Shown: positions 25,342 to 34,262 of the stretch, in pieces
Layout: every line of letters begins with the position of its first letter
How positions within the stretch are numbered: the first letter of the stretch is position 1
DNA from: an uncultured Collinsella sp.
GTDB lineage: Bacteria > Actinomycetota > Coriobacteriia > Coriobacteriales > Coriobacteriaceae
Direction: 5' to 3'
DNA: 64,000 nucleotides
NCBI GenBank assembly: GCA_958443615.1
Contig: CAUCLI010000006.1
Span: forward strand, 1-64,000
Notes under the pieces: model-generated
What the model saw: only the letters and a program-made list of their open reading frames with translations
Databases searched by the model: none
What the model was told of the DNA's origin: nothing
Made by a program: the position numbers and the translations under genes

Positions 25342-26724
25342 ATGGCCAAACGAGCGGGTAACGGTTCGATCGACGTCACGCAGGGTGTGATTTGGCGTCA
25401 GCTCCTCGCCCTATGCGTGCCAATTTTCTTCAGCTCCTTCTTCCAGCAGGCCTACGCCCTCATCAACACGTATATCGTCGGGCAGTTCGGTGGCAAGGTC
25501 GCGCTCGGCGGCATCCAGTCCACGCTGTCCCTCTCGGAGCTCGCGATTGGTTTTTGCGTCGGCCTCGGTGCCGGTTGCGCCGTGATCACCGGACAGTTCT
25601 TCGGTCAGCGCGACGACGACCGCCTTTCGCGTTCCGTCCACACCGCCATGGCGCTCGCGCTCATCATCGGCGCCTGCATCTCGGTGTTCGGCGTCATATT
25701 CTTGCCGAGCATCCTCACGCTCATGGGGACGCCGGGCGAGCTCATGTGGGAGGCCGTCGCGTATTCCCGTTGCTATTTCGGAGCGATGGTGTTCTCGCTC
25801 GTGCTCAACATGGGCACCGCGTTGCTGCGCGCCGTGGGCGATACGCGTGCGCCGGCGCTCATCATCGCGAGCGGCTGTGTTTTCAACGTGGTGTTCGACC
25901 TGATCTTCGTCGCCTGGTTGAAGATGGAGGCCCTGGGCTGCGGTATCGCGACGGCGCTCACCATCGCCATCAACGCCTCCATGGTGCTTTTGCGCCTCAT
26001 GCGCGCCGATGGCCCATGGCGCCTCGAGCTCTCCCGGTTGCGCATCGACCCGGTCATCTGCAAGAGCATGGTCGCCACGGGCCTGCCTTTGGGAGTTCAG
26101 GCCTCGCTCTATTCGATTTCCAACATCATCGTGCAGTCCACGGTCAATTCCTTCGGAGCCGATGCCGTGACCGGCTGGGGCCTCGCCGCCCGACTCGACG
26201 GTATCGTCTGGATGGTCACCGAGGCGCTCGGCGTCGCCATGACGACGTTCTCCGCGCAGAACTTCGGAGCCCGTGATTACGAGCGCATGCGCCGCGGCTA
26301 TCACACCTCGCTCGTCATCACGGTGACGCTCATCGGCTCGATGGCGCTGTTCCTCATCACGTTCGTCGACCCGCTGGCGCGCTTCTTCATCGACGATTCG
26401 ACCGTGGTCGGCTACACCTCGACCATGATCCATTTCATTGCGCCGTTCTACCTGTTCTACTCGATCGTCGACAACACGTCGGGCGCCATCCGCGGGTCCG
26501 GCGAGAGCCTGCGCCCGATGCTTCTCACCGTGGTCGGCACGGTCGTGTTCCGCGTCATCTGGCTGCTCGCCGTGGTGCCGCTGCATCATCGCCTCGAGAC
26601 CATGCTCATGGTGTATCCCGTCACCTGGATCATCACCGCCTGCCTGTTCGTGGCCTATCATCACTTCGGCCACTGGCTCAACCATGCGGAGCGCCGACGC
26701 GACAAGCTGGAGCTCTCCATCTAG
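25342..26724 (+). CDS. MATE-family efflux transporter
   Basis: A 460-residue integral membrane protein with about 12 hydrophobic segments and the MatE two-bundle pattern. These pumps export drugs or metabolites using sodium or proton gradients. The start is ATG 25342 with GGGGGAG four bases upstream. Typical stretches are LCVPIFFSSFFQQAYALINT near the N-terminus and GWGLAARLDGIVWMVTEALG in the second half. An inverted repeat (25283-25290 / 25324-25331) precedes the ribosome site. Substrate unknown. Confidence 0.88.
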   Translation: MAKRAGNGSIDVTQGVIWRQLLALCVPIFFSSFFQQAYALINTYIVGQFGGKVALGGIQSTLSLSELAIGFCVGLGAGCAVITGQFFGQRDDDRLSRSVHTAMALALIIGACISVFGVIFLPSILTLMGTPGELMWEAVAYSRCYFGAMVFSLVLNMGTALLRAVGDTRAPALIIASGCVFNVVFDLIFVAWLKMEALGCGIATALTIAINASMVLLRLMRADGPWRLELSRLRIDPVICKSMVATGLPLGVQASLYSISNIIVQSTVNSFGADAVTGWGLAARLDGIVWMVTEALGVAMTTFSAQNFGARDYERMRRGYHTSLVITVTLIGSMALFLITFVDPLARFFIDDSTVVGYTSTMIHFIAPFYLFYSIVDNTSGAIRGSGESLRPMLLTVVGTVVFRVIWLLAVVPLHHRLETMLMVYPVTWIITACLFVAYHHFGHWLNHAERRRDKLELSI

Positions 26725-26801
26725 CGGCGGCTTGCTGCGTTTAGATTGCCGCGTGCGGGGTATCCTGAACCAGATATTGAACGTACGGACGGAGTCATTC
26801 C

Positions 26802-28709
26802 ATGGAGATGGACGATCACAAGCGCAGACGCAACATGATCCTCTACGTGCTCATCGCCTTCGCGGTGTACCTCGTGCTCAGCAATGTGCTGTTCCCGAGC
26901 TTCCAAAACGGCGGCCTGCAGGTCGAGGATGTCACGTATTCCCAGCTGCTCGATGACCTCAAGGACAAGAAGGTCAATGAGATCAGCTACACGACCGATG
27001 ATGCGCAAGCCGTCTACACCCTCAAGGGGGAGAAGGACAAGGCCTATCGCACCACCACGATGCCCACGGACGTCGACCTCACGAACCGCATCGAGGAGTC
27101 CGGCGCCAAGCTCAAAGTCACCATTCCCAAGCAGGACTCGGGCATGTGGACCTATCTCATGGTCACCGTGTTCGCGCCCATGCTCATCTTCTTCCTGCTC
27201 GGCTGGTGGCTCAATCGCCGCATGAAGAAGGCCATGGGCGACGACAACCCCTCGATGGATTTCTCGGGCGGCGGATTCGGCGGATTCGGCGGCGGCAACC
27301 TCGGCAAGTCGGGGGCGCGCATCGTCGCGTCAAAGGACGTCGGTGTCACGTTCAAGGATGTCGCCGGTCAGGAGGAGGCCAAGGAGTCCCTCAAGGAGGT
27401 CGTCGACTTCCTCGAGAATCCGCAGCGCTATGAGGAGATCGGCGCCAAGCTGCCCCGCGGCGCCCTGCTCGTGGGCCCTCCCGGCACCGGTAAGACCCTG
27501 CTCGCCAAGGCCGTCGCCGGCGAGGCCGGGGTCCCGTTCTTCTCCATCTCCGGCTCCGAGTTCGTCGAGATGTTCGTCGGCCGCGGTGCCGCCAAGGTCC
27601 GCGACCTGTTCAAGCAGGCCAAGGAGAAGGCCCCCTGCATCGTCTTCATCGATGAGATCGACACCATCGGCAAGAAGCGCGATGGCGGAGGTTTCTCGGG
27701 CAACGACGAGCGCGAGCAGACGCTGAACCAGCTGCTGACCGAGATGGACGGCTTCGACAACCAGAAGGGCATCGTCGTCCTCGCCGCGACCAACCGCCCG
27801 GATTCGCTGGATGCCGCCCTGCTGCGCCCCGGCCGCTTCGACCGTCGCGTCCCCGTGGAGCTCCCCGACCTCGCCGGTCGCAAGGCGATCCTCGAACTCC
27901 ACTCCAAGGACGTGAAGACCGAGCCCGGCATCGACCTCACCGCTATCGCCCGCGCCACGCCCGGCGCGTCTGGCGCCGATCTGGCGAACATCATCAACGA
28001 GGGGGCGCTACGTGCCGTGCGCCTCGGTCGCAAACGCGCCTCACAGGAGGATTTCGAGGAGAGCGTCGAGGTCGTCATCGCAGGTCAGCAGCGCAAATCC
28101 ACGGTCCTCTCCGACCATGAGAAGCAGGTCGTCGCATATCACGAGATCGGCCATGCCATCGTCGCCGCGCGTCAGAAGGAGTCCGCGCCGGTCACCAAGA
28201 TCACCATCGTGCCCCGCACGAGCGGTGCGCTCGGCTATACCATGCAGGTCGAGGAGGATGAGCGCTTCCTCACCACCAAGCAGGAGGTCCTGGACAAGCT
28301 CGCGGTCTATTGCGGCGGCCGCGCCGCCGAGGAGCTCATCTTCGGCGAGATGACCACGGGTGCGGCGAACGACATCGAGCAGGCCACCAAGCTCGCCCGC
28401 AACATGATCACCCGCTTCGGCATGTCCGAGGAGTTCGGCATGATGGCGCTCGGCACCGTCCAGAACGCCTACCTCAACCAGGACACGTCGCTCACCTGCG
28501 CCCCCGGCACCGCGGAGCGCGTGGATGCCGCGGTCCTCAAGCTCATCAGCGAGGCGCATGAACGCGCGATGCAGATCTTGAAGGAGAACAAGTTCAAGCT
28601 GCACGAGCTCGCCCACTACCTCTACAAGAAGGAGACCATCACCGGCGAGGAGTTCATGAGTCTTCTCACGCGCGAGAACCCGCTCATGCCCAAGGCCCCG
28701 CAGGAGTAA
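26802..28709 (+). CDS. ftsH: ATP-dependent zinc metalloprotease FtsH
   Basis: A 635-residue membrane-anchored AAA+ protease for misfolded membrane proteins and regulatory substrates. TM1 is at about 10-28 and TM2 at about 113-133, with the periplasmic domain between them. Walker A is GPPGTGKTLLAKA, Walker B is IVFIDEIDTIG, the SRH is ATNRPDSLDAALLRPGRFDR, and the zinc site is HEIGH at about 447. A Gly-rich linker (GGGFGGFGGGNLG) follows TM2. Length and order are normal. Confidence 0.96.
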   Translation: MEMDDHKRRRNMILYVLIAFAVYLVLSNVLFPSFQNGGLQVEDVTYSQLLDDLKDKKVNEISYTTDDAQAVYTLKGEKDKAYRTTTMPTDVDLTNRIEESGAKLKVTIPKQDSGMWTYLMVTVFAPMLIFFLLGWWLNRRMKKAMGDDNPSMDFSGGGFGGFGGGNLGKSGARIVASKDVGVTFKDVAGQEEAKESLKEVVDFLENPQRYEEIGAKLPRGALLVGPPGTGKTLLAKAVAGEAGVPFFSISGSEFVEMFVGRGAAKVRDLFKQAKEKAPCIVFIDEIDTIGKKRDGGGFSGNDEREQTLNQLLTEMDGFDNQKGIVVLAATNRPDSLDAALLRPGRFDRRVPVELPDLAGRKAILELHSKDVKTEPGIDLTAIARATPGASGADLANIINEGALRAVRLGRKRASQEDFEESVEVVIAGQQRKSTVLSDHEKQVVAYHEIGHAIVAARQKESAPVTKITIVPRTSGALGYTMQVEEDERFLTTKQEVLDKLAVYCGGRAAEELIFGEMTTGAANDIEQATKLARNMITRFGMSEEFGMMALGTVQNAYLNQDTSLTCAPGTAERVDAAVLKLISEAHERAMQILKENKFKLHELAHYLYKKETITGEEFMSLLTRENPLMPKAPQE

Positions 28710-28734
28710 CGGTGGCTCATTCGCGCAAATGACA

Positions 28735-28770
28735 AGCGGCCCCGCCCGACCACCTGCGGGCGGGGCCGCT
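28735..28770 (+). terminator. Strong hairpin after ftsH
   Basis: Perfect 14-bp inverted repeat (AGCGGCCCCGCCCG / CGGGCGGGGCCGCT) with an 8-nt loop. No T-tract follows, so it may stabilise the ftsH mRNA end or terminate weakly before the NYN gene. Confidence 0.6.
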
Positions 28771-28798
28771 GCATATGTCCGCAACCCGAAGGGAAATC

Positions 28799-29701
28799 AT
28801 GTTCGAAAGCACTTCCGAGCTCCGTTTCGCCGTCTTGATCGACGCAGACAACGTGAGCGAGAAATACATCAAGGTCATCCTGGACGAGATATCGAACGCG
28901 GGCGTGGCCACGTACAAGCGCATCTACGGCGACTGGACGAGCCCGCGTCTGGCGAGTTGGAAGAGCTGCCTGCTCGATCATTCGATCATCCCCATGCAGC
29001 AGTACAGCTACACGTATGGCAAGAACGCCACCGACTCGGCGATGATCATCGACGCCATGGACATTCTGTATTCGGGAACGGTCGACGGATTCGCCATCGT
29101 CAGTTCCGATTCGGATTTCACGCGTCTCGTGGCGCGCCTGCGCGAGAGCGGCATGCACGTGATCGGCATGGGCGAGCAGAAGACCCCCAAGCCGTTCATC
29201 TCCGCATGCAACCAGTTCAAGTATCTCGACCTGCTGTACGCTCGACAGCAGGTGGAAGAGGCCGATGATGCCGGCGATTCCCGCGAGGACGATGCCTCGG
29301 CCCCCGCCGGCAAGCCCGCGCCTCGTCGCCGGCGCCGCCGCCCCGGCGATGCCGGGGGATCCACATCTGAGCCGAGCGATTGCGCATGTGATGAGGCGGA
29401 GGACGAGCTCGAGGGAGAGGTCGCTTTCGGCGAGATGAGCCGAGCGGACAAGCGCCGCCATCTTCGAGCGATCCGTTGCGCCATCAACGCCGTCATCGAT
29501 TCCTTCGGCGATGAGGACGGTTGGATTTCCTTGGGGCTGCTCGGCGATCAGCTCGGGAAGCGCCTTCCCGATTTCGACGTTCGCAACTATGGATATAAGC
29601 GGCTACGCCCGTTCCTCAAGTCGCTGGGCGTCTATGAGTTCGACGAGCCGACGGGCGAGCAGGGCAAGCGACAGATCAACCTGCGCCAACGGGATTCATA
29701 G
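28799..29701 (+). CDS. NYN-domain (PIN-like) ribonuclease with C-terminal OST-HTH-like domain
   Basis: A 300-residue protein. The N-terminal NYN domain (about 1-150) has the acidic residues of PIN-like nucleases: Asp in FAVLIDADN, Asp in KNATDSAMIIDAMD and Asp in IVSSDSDF. A basic, proline-rich linker (PAPRRRRRRPG) follows. The C-terminus (about 215-295) resembles a LOTUS/OST-HTH RNA-binding domain (WISLGLLGDQLGKRLPDF...YGYKRLRPFLKSLG). Together they suggest an RNA-cleaving or RNA-surveillance enzyme; the target is unknown. ATG 28799 has AAGGGAAA upstream. Confidence 0.85.
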   Translation: MFESTSELRFAVLIDADNVSEKYIKVILDEISNAGVATYKRIYGDWTSPRLASWKSCLLDHSIIPMQQYSYTYGKNATDSAMIIDAMDILYSGTVDGFAIVSSDSDFTRLVARLRESGMHVIGMGEQKTPKPFISACNQFKYLDLLYARQQVEEADDAGDSREDDASAPAGKPAPRRRRRRPGDAGGSTSEPSDCACDEAEDELEGEVAFGEMSRADKRRHLRAIRCAINAVIDSFGDEDGWISLGLLGDQLGKRLPDFDVRNYGYKRLRPFLKSLGVYEFDEPTGEQGKRQINLRQRDS

Positions 29702-29821
29702 GGCTTGCTGCTCCTCGGCGTGTGCAAATTGGGGGGCTGGTGCGGCTCAGTGCAGTATCCGCGCGCTCGTGAACTGCAGCCGCTTGACGTGGATGATGGC
29801 GTGGAGGACTTGAGGTTTTCC

Positions 29822-29850
29822 TTGGTACCGCTCGATTTCTTGTGTATACT
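29822..29850 (+). promoter_or_regulatory. Promoter of rplS
   Basis: TTGGTA and TATACT with a 17-bp spacer, giving a leader of about 60 nt. One of the best sigma-A-type promoters in the window. Confidence 0.7.
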
Positions 29851-29871
29851 TGCAACGTTTGTTCAACCTAT

Positions 29872-29894
29872 GTGCCGGCGTACGCGTGCGGCAC
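29872..29894 (+). promoter_or_regulatory. Hairpin in the rplS leader
   Basis: GTGCCG (29872-29877) pairs with CGGCAC (29889-29894) around a short inner GCGTACGC palindrome, 24 bases before the start codon. L19 leaders in some bacteria are autoregulatory; whether this one is remains untested. Confidence 0.4.
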
Positions 29895-29918
29895 CTCTAG
29901 AAGAGTAAGGAATCTGTC

Positions 29919-30260
29919 ATGGATTACATCCGCGCAATCGAGCGTCAGCAGATCCGCGAGGACATGCCTCGCATCCTGGTCGGCGACAACGTCAAGGTGC
30001 ACTACCGCATCAAGGAGGGCGACCGCGAGCGCGTCCAGGTCTTCCAGGGTGACGTCATCCGTCTCCAGGGTGCCGGTTCCCGCGAGACCTTCACGGTCCG
30101 CAAGGTCTCCTACGGCGTCGGCGTCGAGCGCACCTTCCCGGTTCACTCCCCGAAGATCGCCAAGCTCGAGGTCGTGCGTCACGGTAAGGTCCGCCGCGCC
30201 AAGCTGTACTACCTGCGCGACAAGGTGGGCAAGGCCGCCCGCATCCCCGAGAAGCGCTAA
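29919..30260 (+). CDS. rplS: 50S ribosomal protein L19
   Basis: A 113-residue L19, located at the 30S-50S interface. The segment VFQGDVIRLQGAGSRETFTVRKVSYGVGVERTFPVHSPKI, seen in pieces, is diagnostic. The start is ATG 29919 after GAGTAAGGA. It has its own promoter, leader hairpin and terminator, without the usual rpsP-rimM-trmD neighbours. Confidence 0.97.
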   Translation: MDYIRAIERQQIREDMPRILVGDNVKVHYRIKEGDRERVQVFQGDVIRLQGAGSRETFTVRKVSYGVGVERTFPVHSPKIAKLEVVRHGKVRRAKLYYLRDKVGKAARIPEKR

Positions 30261-30297
30261 GTCGTCTTCACGGCGGGTACAGATCCGCATCCGGAAG

Positions 30298-30325
30298 CGG
30301 GCCGCTCGTTTGGGCGGCCCGTTTT
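30298..30325 (+). terminator. Rho-independent terminator of rplS
   Basis: 8-bp stem CGGGCCGC / GCGGCCCG with an 8-nt loop, then TTTT. Confidence 0.88.
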
Positions 30326-30369
30326 CATATCTGCGGGAGTTGCACACACCTATCGAGAGGATGTCTGGC

Positions 30370-31158
30370 ATGGCAAATATGACGAGTTCCGCTTCGGCCG
30401 CGCAGGTGGCGGCAGAGCTCAGCAGCGCGGGGATCGATGATATCGAGGCTTTGGTCGAACGCTATGCCGACGATCCTCGAGCGCAGGTTCAGAAGGCGCG
30501 CGAGCGTGCCGTCAGACGCCTTGAGAAGGAGCGCGCGGAACGCGAGCGCGTCGATTCCATGTACGACGCCATGGAAGAGCTCGGCGGCCCCGGCGTCGTG
30601 GTGGGCGTAGACGAGGCCGGTCGAGGTTCCGTCGCCGGACCGCTCACGGTTTGCGCCGTCTGTCTTCCGAGCGAGCCCCGCATCTGGGGCATCAACGACT
30701 CCAAGCAGCTATCGCCTGCGAAGCGCGAGCTCCTCGCGATGCGCATCGCGGAGGAAGCGGTCGCCATCGGCATCTGCCACATCGCGCCCGAGCGCATCGA
30801 CGAGATCGGCATGGCCCGCGCTTTGCGCGAGGCGGTCTCCGGCGCCGTCGCGGATACCGGGTTGACTCCCGACTGCGTCCTCATGGATGGCAATCCGTTG
30901 GGAGCGGTGCCCAACGAACGCGATGTCGTGAAGGGCGATGCCACGGTGGCTTGTATAGCCGCCGCGTCTATCGTCGCGAAGGTGACGCGTGATGAGCTCA
31001 TGGTTGAGCTCGATGCCGAATATCCCGGGTACCATCTCGCCCAATCCAAGGGCTATGCCTCCGCCGAGCATATCGAAGCCATCAAGGAGCGCGGCCTTTC
31101 CCCCATCCATCGCGTGAGCTTTTGCGGAAACTTCCTGGAGACCGCTCGGCTGTTTTAG
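30370..31158 (+). CDS. rnhB: Ribonuclease HII
   Basis: A 262-residue RNase HII that removes ribonucleotides from DNA and R-loop RNA. The catalytic DEDD set is visible: Asp-Glu in GVDEAGRGSVAGPL, Asp in VLMDGNPLG and Asp in AKVTRDELM. About 70 extra residues, charged and helical, precede the catalytic domain. Starts at 30361, 30370 or 30379 are possible; 30370 best fits the GAGAGG site at 30355-30360. The KGYASAEHIEAI motif is standard. Confidence 0.93.
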   Translation: MANMTSSASAAQVAAELSSAGIDDIEALVERYADDPRAQVQKARERAVRRLEKERAERERVDSMYDAMEELGGPGVVVGVDEAGRGSVAGPLTVCAVCLPSEPRIWGINDSKQLSPAKRELLAMRIAEEAVAIGICHIAPERIDEIGMARALREAVSGAVADTGLTPDCVLMDGNPLGAVPNERDVVKGDATVACIAAASIVAKVTRDELMVELDAEYPGYHLAQSKGYASAEHIEAIKERGLSPIHRVSFCGNFLETARLF

Positions 31159-31288
31159 CGGTTTGCGACGAGCACCCCATATTTCGAGGCCTTGTACCGC
31201 GGGATTCGTATGCCGGTCAGACATAGTGCGAAATACTTCAGAGACCCGTCCGTTCCTGCCCGAGAGGGCCGGGATGCGCGGGTTCATA

Positions 31289-31314
31289 CTCCTCTCACCC
31301 GATGTGAGGAGGGG
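31289..31314 (+). promoter_or_regulatory. Hairpin overlapping the yraN ribosome-binding site
   Basis: CTCCTCTCAC (31289-31298) can pair, with one bulge, with GTGAGGAGGGG (31304-31314), which is the Shine-Dalgarno region of the gene starting at 31317. It could limit translation. Confidence 0.4.
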
Positions 31315-31316
31315 CT

Positions 31317-31793
31317 ATGGGAAAGAACAGCCAAAGGGACCTTGCGCGTGACGTGGTCGACCGCATGCTTTCGGGCGAGTTGGACGCCTTCGATGATTCC
31401 GACGGCGCGGGGTTGCCGAACAAGTTGCTTGGAACGGTGGGGGAGGAGCTTGCGGCCAGATATCTCGAGCAAAGGGGATACGAGGTCGTCGAGAGGAATT
31501 ACCGGTGTCCGGAGGGAGAGGCGGATCTCGTCGCATACGATGCCGAAGATGACGAAGTCGTCTTGGTCGAAGTCAAGACGAGGCGGTCCTCACGCGATGG
31601 AACCGGGGGGTTCCCCGAGGAGGCGGTCTCGGCTGAAAAGCAGAGAAGGTATCGCCGCATCGCCTACCATTTCGCGGCTGAACGATATCCTGTCCCCTCG
31701 ATCCGGTTTGATGTCATAGCCGTCACGTTGAAGCCGGCGAACATCGGGGAGATCAGGCATTTGTGCGGCGCCTTCGATTGGACGGCCCGCTGA
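31317..31793 (+). CDS. YraN-family (UPF0102) endonuclease-like protein
   Basis: A 158-residue UPF0102 protein with the restriction-endonuclease-like core. The sequence GEELAARYLEQRGYEVVERNYRCPEGEADLV is followed by VLVEVKTRRS, giving the D...ExK nuclease signature (Asp in EADLV, Glu-Val-Lys). A nuclease role has been shown for few members. It is part of the common rnhB-yraN-comM-dprA order and overlaps comM by one base (TGATG). About 35 residues precede the usual start. Confidence 0.87.
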   Translation: MGKNSQRDLARDVVDRMLSGELDAFDDSDGAGLPNKLLGTVGEELAARYLEQRGYEVVERNYRCPEGEADLVAYDAEDDEVVLVEVKTRRSSRDGTGGFPEEAVSAEKQRRYRRIAYHFAAERYPVPSIRFDVIAVTLKPANIGEIRHLCGAFDWTAR

Positions 31794-33322
31794 TGCCCGG
31801 TCGCGGAAGGGTGTTCGCCGTCCACGCCGCGTGCATTCGCGGCGTGGAGGCGTTCCCCGTCACGGTTGAGATCTCCGCATCGGGCTCCATCCCTGGCCTG
31901 ACGATCGTCGGAATGGCTGATGCGGCCGTTCTCGAGGCGCGCATGCGCATACGCTGCGCCCTGCGAGCGTGCGATGTCGAGATCCCGCGATGCGCCCTGA
32001 CGGTGAGCTTGGCGCCCGGTGATGTCAGGAAGACGGGATCGGGGCTGGATTTGCCCATCGCCGTGGCGATTCTCGCCCTCTCCAACCAGATACCCGTCGA
32101 CGGCCTCGACGACCATCTGTTCGTGGGGGAGCTCGGTCTCGATGGTTCGGTGAGCAGTGTCAACGGGGAGGTCGCATATCAGCTCCTTGCCCGAGATCAG
32201 GGGCTGTCATTTGCCGGCGGCCTCGGTGGATCGCACGTCTTGCTCCACGGGGTATCGTGCAAGACCCTGGCGTTTCTGTCGGACCTGAGACTTGGCGTGG
32301 GCCGCGCCTTGAGGGATCACGAAGCGACGGGGATGGTGAGGGCGCCTGCATCCTCTCCTGTCGACTATAGCGATGTCGTGGGACAGGAGGTCGCGAAACG
32401 GGGTATCGCCGTCGCGGCGGCGGGGGAGCTCGGCATGCTCATGGTTGGTTCCCCCGGATCGGGGAAGACGATGCTCGCGCGCAGGATGACGGGCATCCTT
32501 CCGCCTATCGAGGAGGGGGAGCGGCAAGAGGCGCTCTGCGTCCATTCCGTTGTCGGAGAGCCGATCGACTTCCTCTTGCGCGGTGAACGGCCCTTCAGGA
32601 GCCCCCATCATTCAATCTCGATGGCCGGTCTGGTCGGTGGAGGTCGGCCCGTCCGACCCGGTGAGATCAGCCTGGCCCATGGCGGGGTTTTGTATCTTGA
32701 TGAATTGGGAGAGTTCCCGCCAAATGCCCTTCAGTTGCTCAGGCAGCCCTTGGAGGACGGATCGATTCGCGTCGTTCGCGTCGACGGCGCGTACACGTTC
32801 CCCGCCCGTTTTCAGCTTATCGCCGCGAGCAATCCGTGCCCTTGTGGGTACCTTGGCGACCGTGAGATCGCCTGCCGTTGTTCCGAAGCTTCGATTGAGC
32901 GCTATCAATCGAAGCTCACCGGGCCGCTCGCGGATAGAATCGACCTCATCTTGGATGTGGCGCGCCCAGATCCCGATTTGATCGTGAAGGGCGCCGAGGG
33001 CAGGTCGAGTGCCGATCTTCGCGCGGATGTCATGCGCGGCAGGGAGTTCCGGCGATGGCGAGAGCGCGGGTTGGGCGCTGATGAGCCGACGGAATCGCAG
33101 GGGGATGCGAAATCGACGGTCGCATCTCAGGACCTCACCGATGAGGGCCGGTCCAGTCTATTGGAAATCTCGAAGCGAAAGCACCTTACGGGCAGGGGCA
33201 TCGTGAGGCTGACTCGCATCGCGCGAACCATAGCGGATATGGCGGAATCGGACGCGATCGATTCCGCGCACTTGTTGGAGGCGTCCTTGCTTCAGGGGAG
33301 GAGAGGCGATGGAGACGCGTGA
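31793..33322 (+). CDS. comM: ComM/YifB-family Mg-chelatase-like AAA+ ATPase
   Basis: A 509-residue member of the ComM (YifB) family; ComM is a hexameric branch-migration helicase in natural transformation. An N-terminal Lon-like domain (about 1-165) precedes the AAA+ module. Walker A is GSPGSGKTMLARR; the Walker B region is VLYLDELGEFPP; the Cys-rich finger is NPCPCGYLGD...CRCSEASIERYQSKLTGPLADRIDL. ATG 31793 overlaps the yraN stop. The end overlaps dprA by 14 bases. Together with dprA it suggests retained DNA uptake or recombination capacity. Confidence 0.92.
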   Translation: MPGRGRVFAVHAACIRGVEAFPVTVEISASGSIPGLTIVGMADAAVLEARMRIRCALRACDVEIPRCALTVSLAPGDVRKTGSGLDLPIAVAILALSNQIPVDGLDDHLFVGELGLDGSVSSVNGEVAYQLLARDQGLSFAGGLGGSHVLLHGVSCKTLAFLSDLRLGVGRALRDHEATGMVRAPASSPVDYSDVVGQEVAKRGIAVAAAGELGMLMVGSPGSGKTMLARRMTGILPPIEEGERQEALCVHSVVGEPIDFLLRGERPFRSPHHSISMAGLVGGGRPVRPGEISLAHGGVLYLDELGEFPPNALQLLRQPLEDGSIRVVRVDGAYTFPARFQLIAASNPCPCGYLGDREIACRCSEASIERYQSKLTGPLADRIDLILDVARPDPDLIVKGAEGRSSADLRADVMRGREFRRWRERGLGADEPTESQGDAKSTVASQDLTDEGRSSLLEISKRKHLTGRGIVRLTRIARTIADMAESDAIDSAHLLEASLLQGRRGDGDA

Positions 33323-34235
33323 CGACCGAATCGAGGTCCACATCGGAGATGCGCTGTACCCGCGATCCGTTTTGGATCTTCCCGACCCTCCGGCGACCCT
33401 GTATCTCAGGGGCGACCCATCGGCGTTGGCCAACCCTGGCCTCGCGATCATCGGGGCGCGGAAATCCACTCCTTATGGGCGCGCTATCGCCGAGATGGCG
33501 GGTCGCATAGCAGCTGAATCCGGCATCGTCGTGGTATCGGGTGCCGCACGCGGGTGCGATCAGGCAGGCGGCCGCGCCTCCCTCGACGCGGGCGGTCGTC
33601 ACGTCGTCGTTTTGGGCACCGGCGCCGACGTGGTCTATCCTGCCAGCGCCGGTGCCCTCATCGAGAGGTCGATACGGCAAGGTGGGTGCATCGTCTCAAT
33701 AGAACCCTGGGGGACACCGCCCATGAGATGGGCGTTTCCAAAACGCAACCGGGTCATCGCCGCGCTCTCGCGAGCGACGTTCGTCGCCGAGGCGGGTTTG
33801 CCATCCGGGACTTTCAGTACCGCCGAGACGGCTGCTGAGCTTGGAAGGGAGCTGTTGGCGGCCCCGGGATCGATCTTTTCGCCGGAGTCCCGAGGAGCGA
33901 ATTACCTCATTGGCAACGGCGCGTGCTGCATTGCGGATGAGGAGGCCCTCGAGGTCGCCATCTCAAGGATATTCGGCACGCTGAGATTCGCGCGCCCCGA
34001 TGCCCGCGGATTCGAGGCGCTCGATGCCAGGTGCCGGCGCGTCATGGATATCTTGTTGGCGAATCCCATGCGAGCTGATGAGCTCGCGCTTGTCCTGGGC
34101 ATCGATTCTCTTGCCTGTCTGCAACTACTCGGCGAGCTTGAGGTGCTCGGGCTTGTCGAACGCCTTGTCGATGGAAGGTTGACGCCGAGTTCCGTCGCGC
34201 TTCACTCGCTCACGCGCTTAGGGCAGAATAATTGA
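33309..34235 (+). CDS. dprA: DNA-processing protein DprA
   Basis: A 308-residue DprA, which binds incoming single-stranded DNA and loads RecA. The Rossmann-fold core contains IIGARKSTPYGRAIAEMA, VVSGAARGCDQAG, VVLGTGADVVYPAS and FPKRNRVIAALS. A C-terminal winged-helix-like domain (about 240-305) follows. ATG 33309 lies inside the end of comM with GGGGAGGAGAGG upstream. The typical N-terminal SAM-like domain is much shortened here. Confidence 0.93.
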   Translation: METRDDRIEVHIGDALYPRSVLDLPDPPATLYLRGDPSALANPGLAIIGARKSTPYGRAIAEMAGRIAAESGIVVVSGAARGCDQAGGRASLDAGGRHVVVLGTGADVVYPASAGALIERSIRQGGCIVSIEPWGTPPMRWAFPKRNRVIAALSRATFVAEAGLPSGTFSTAETAAELGRELLAAPGSIFSPESRGANYLIGNGACCIADEEALEVAISRIFGTLRFARPDARGFEALDARCRRVMDILLANPMRADELALVLGIDSLACLQLLGELEVLGLVERLVDGRLTPSSVALHSLTRLGQNN

Positions 34236-34262
34236 CGGTCATTCGAACAAAAGGAGCTGACG

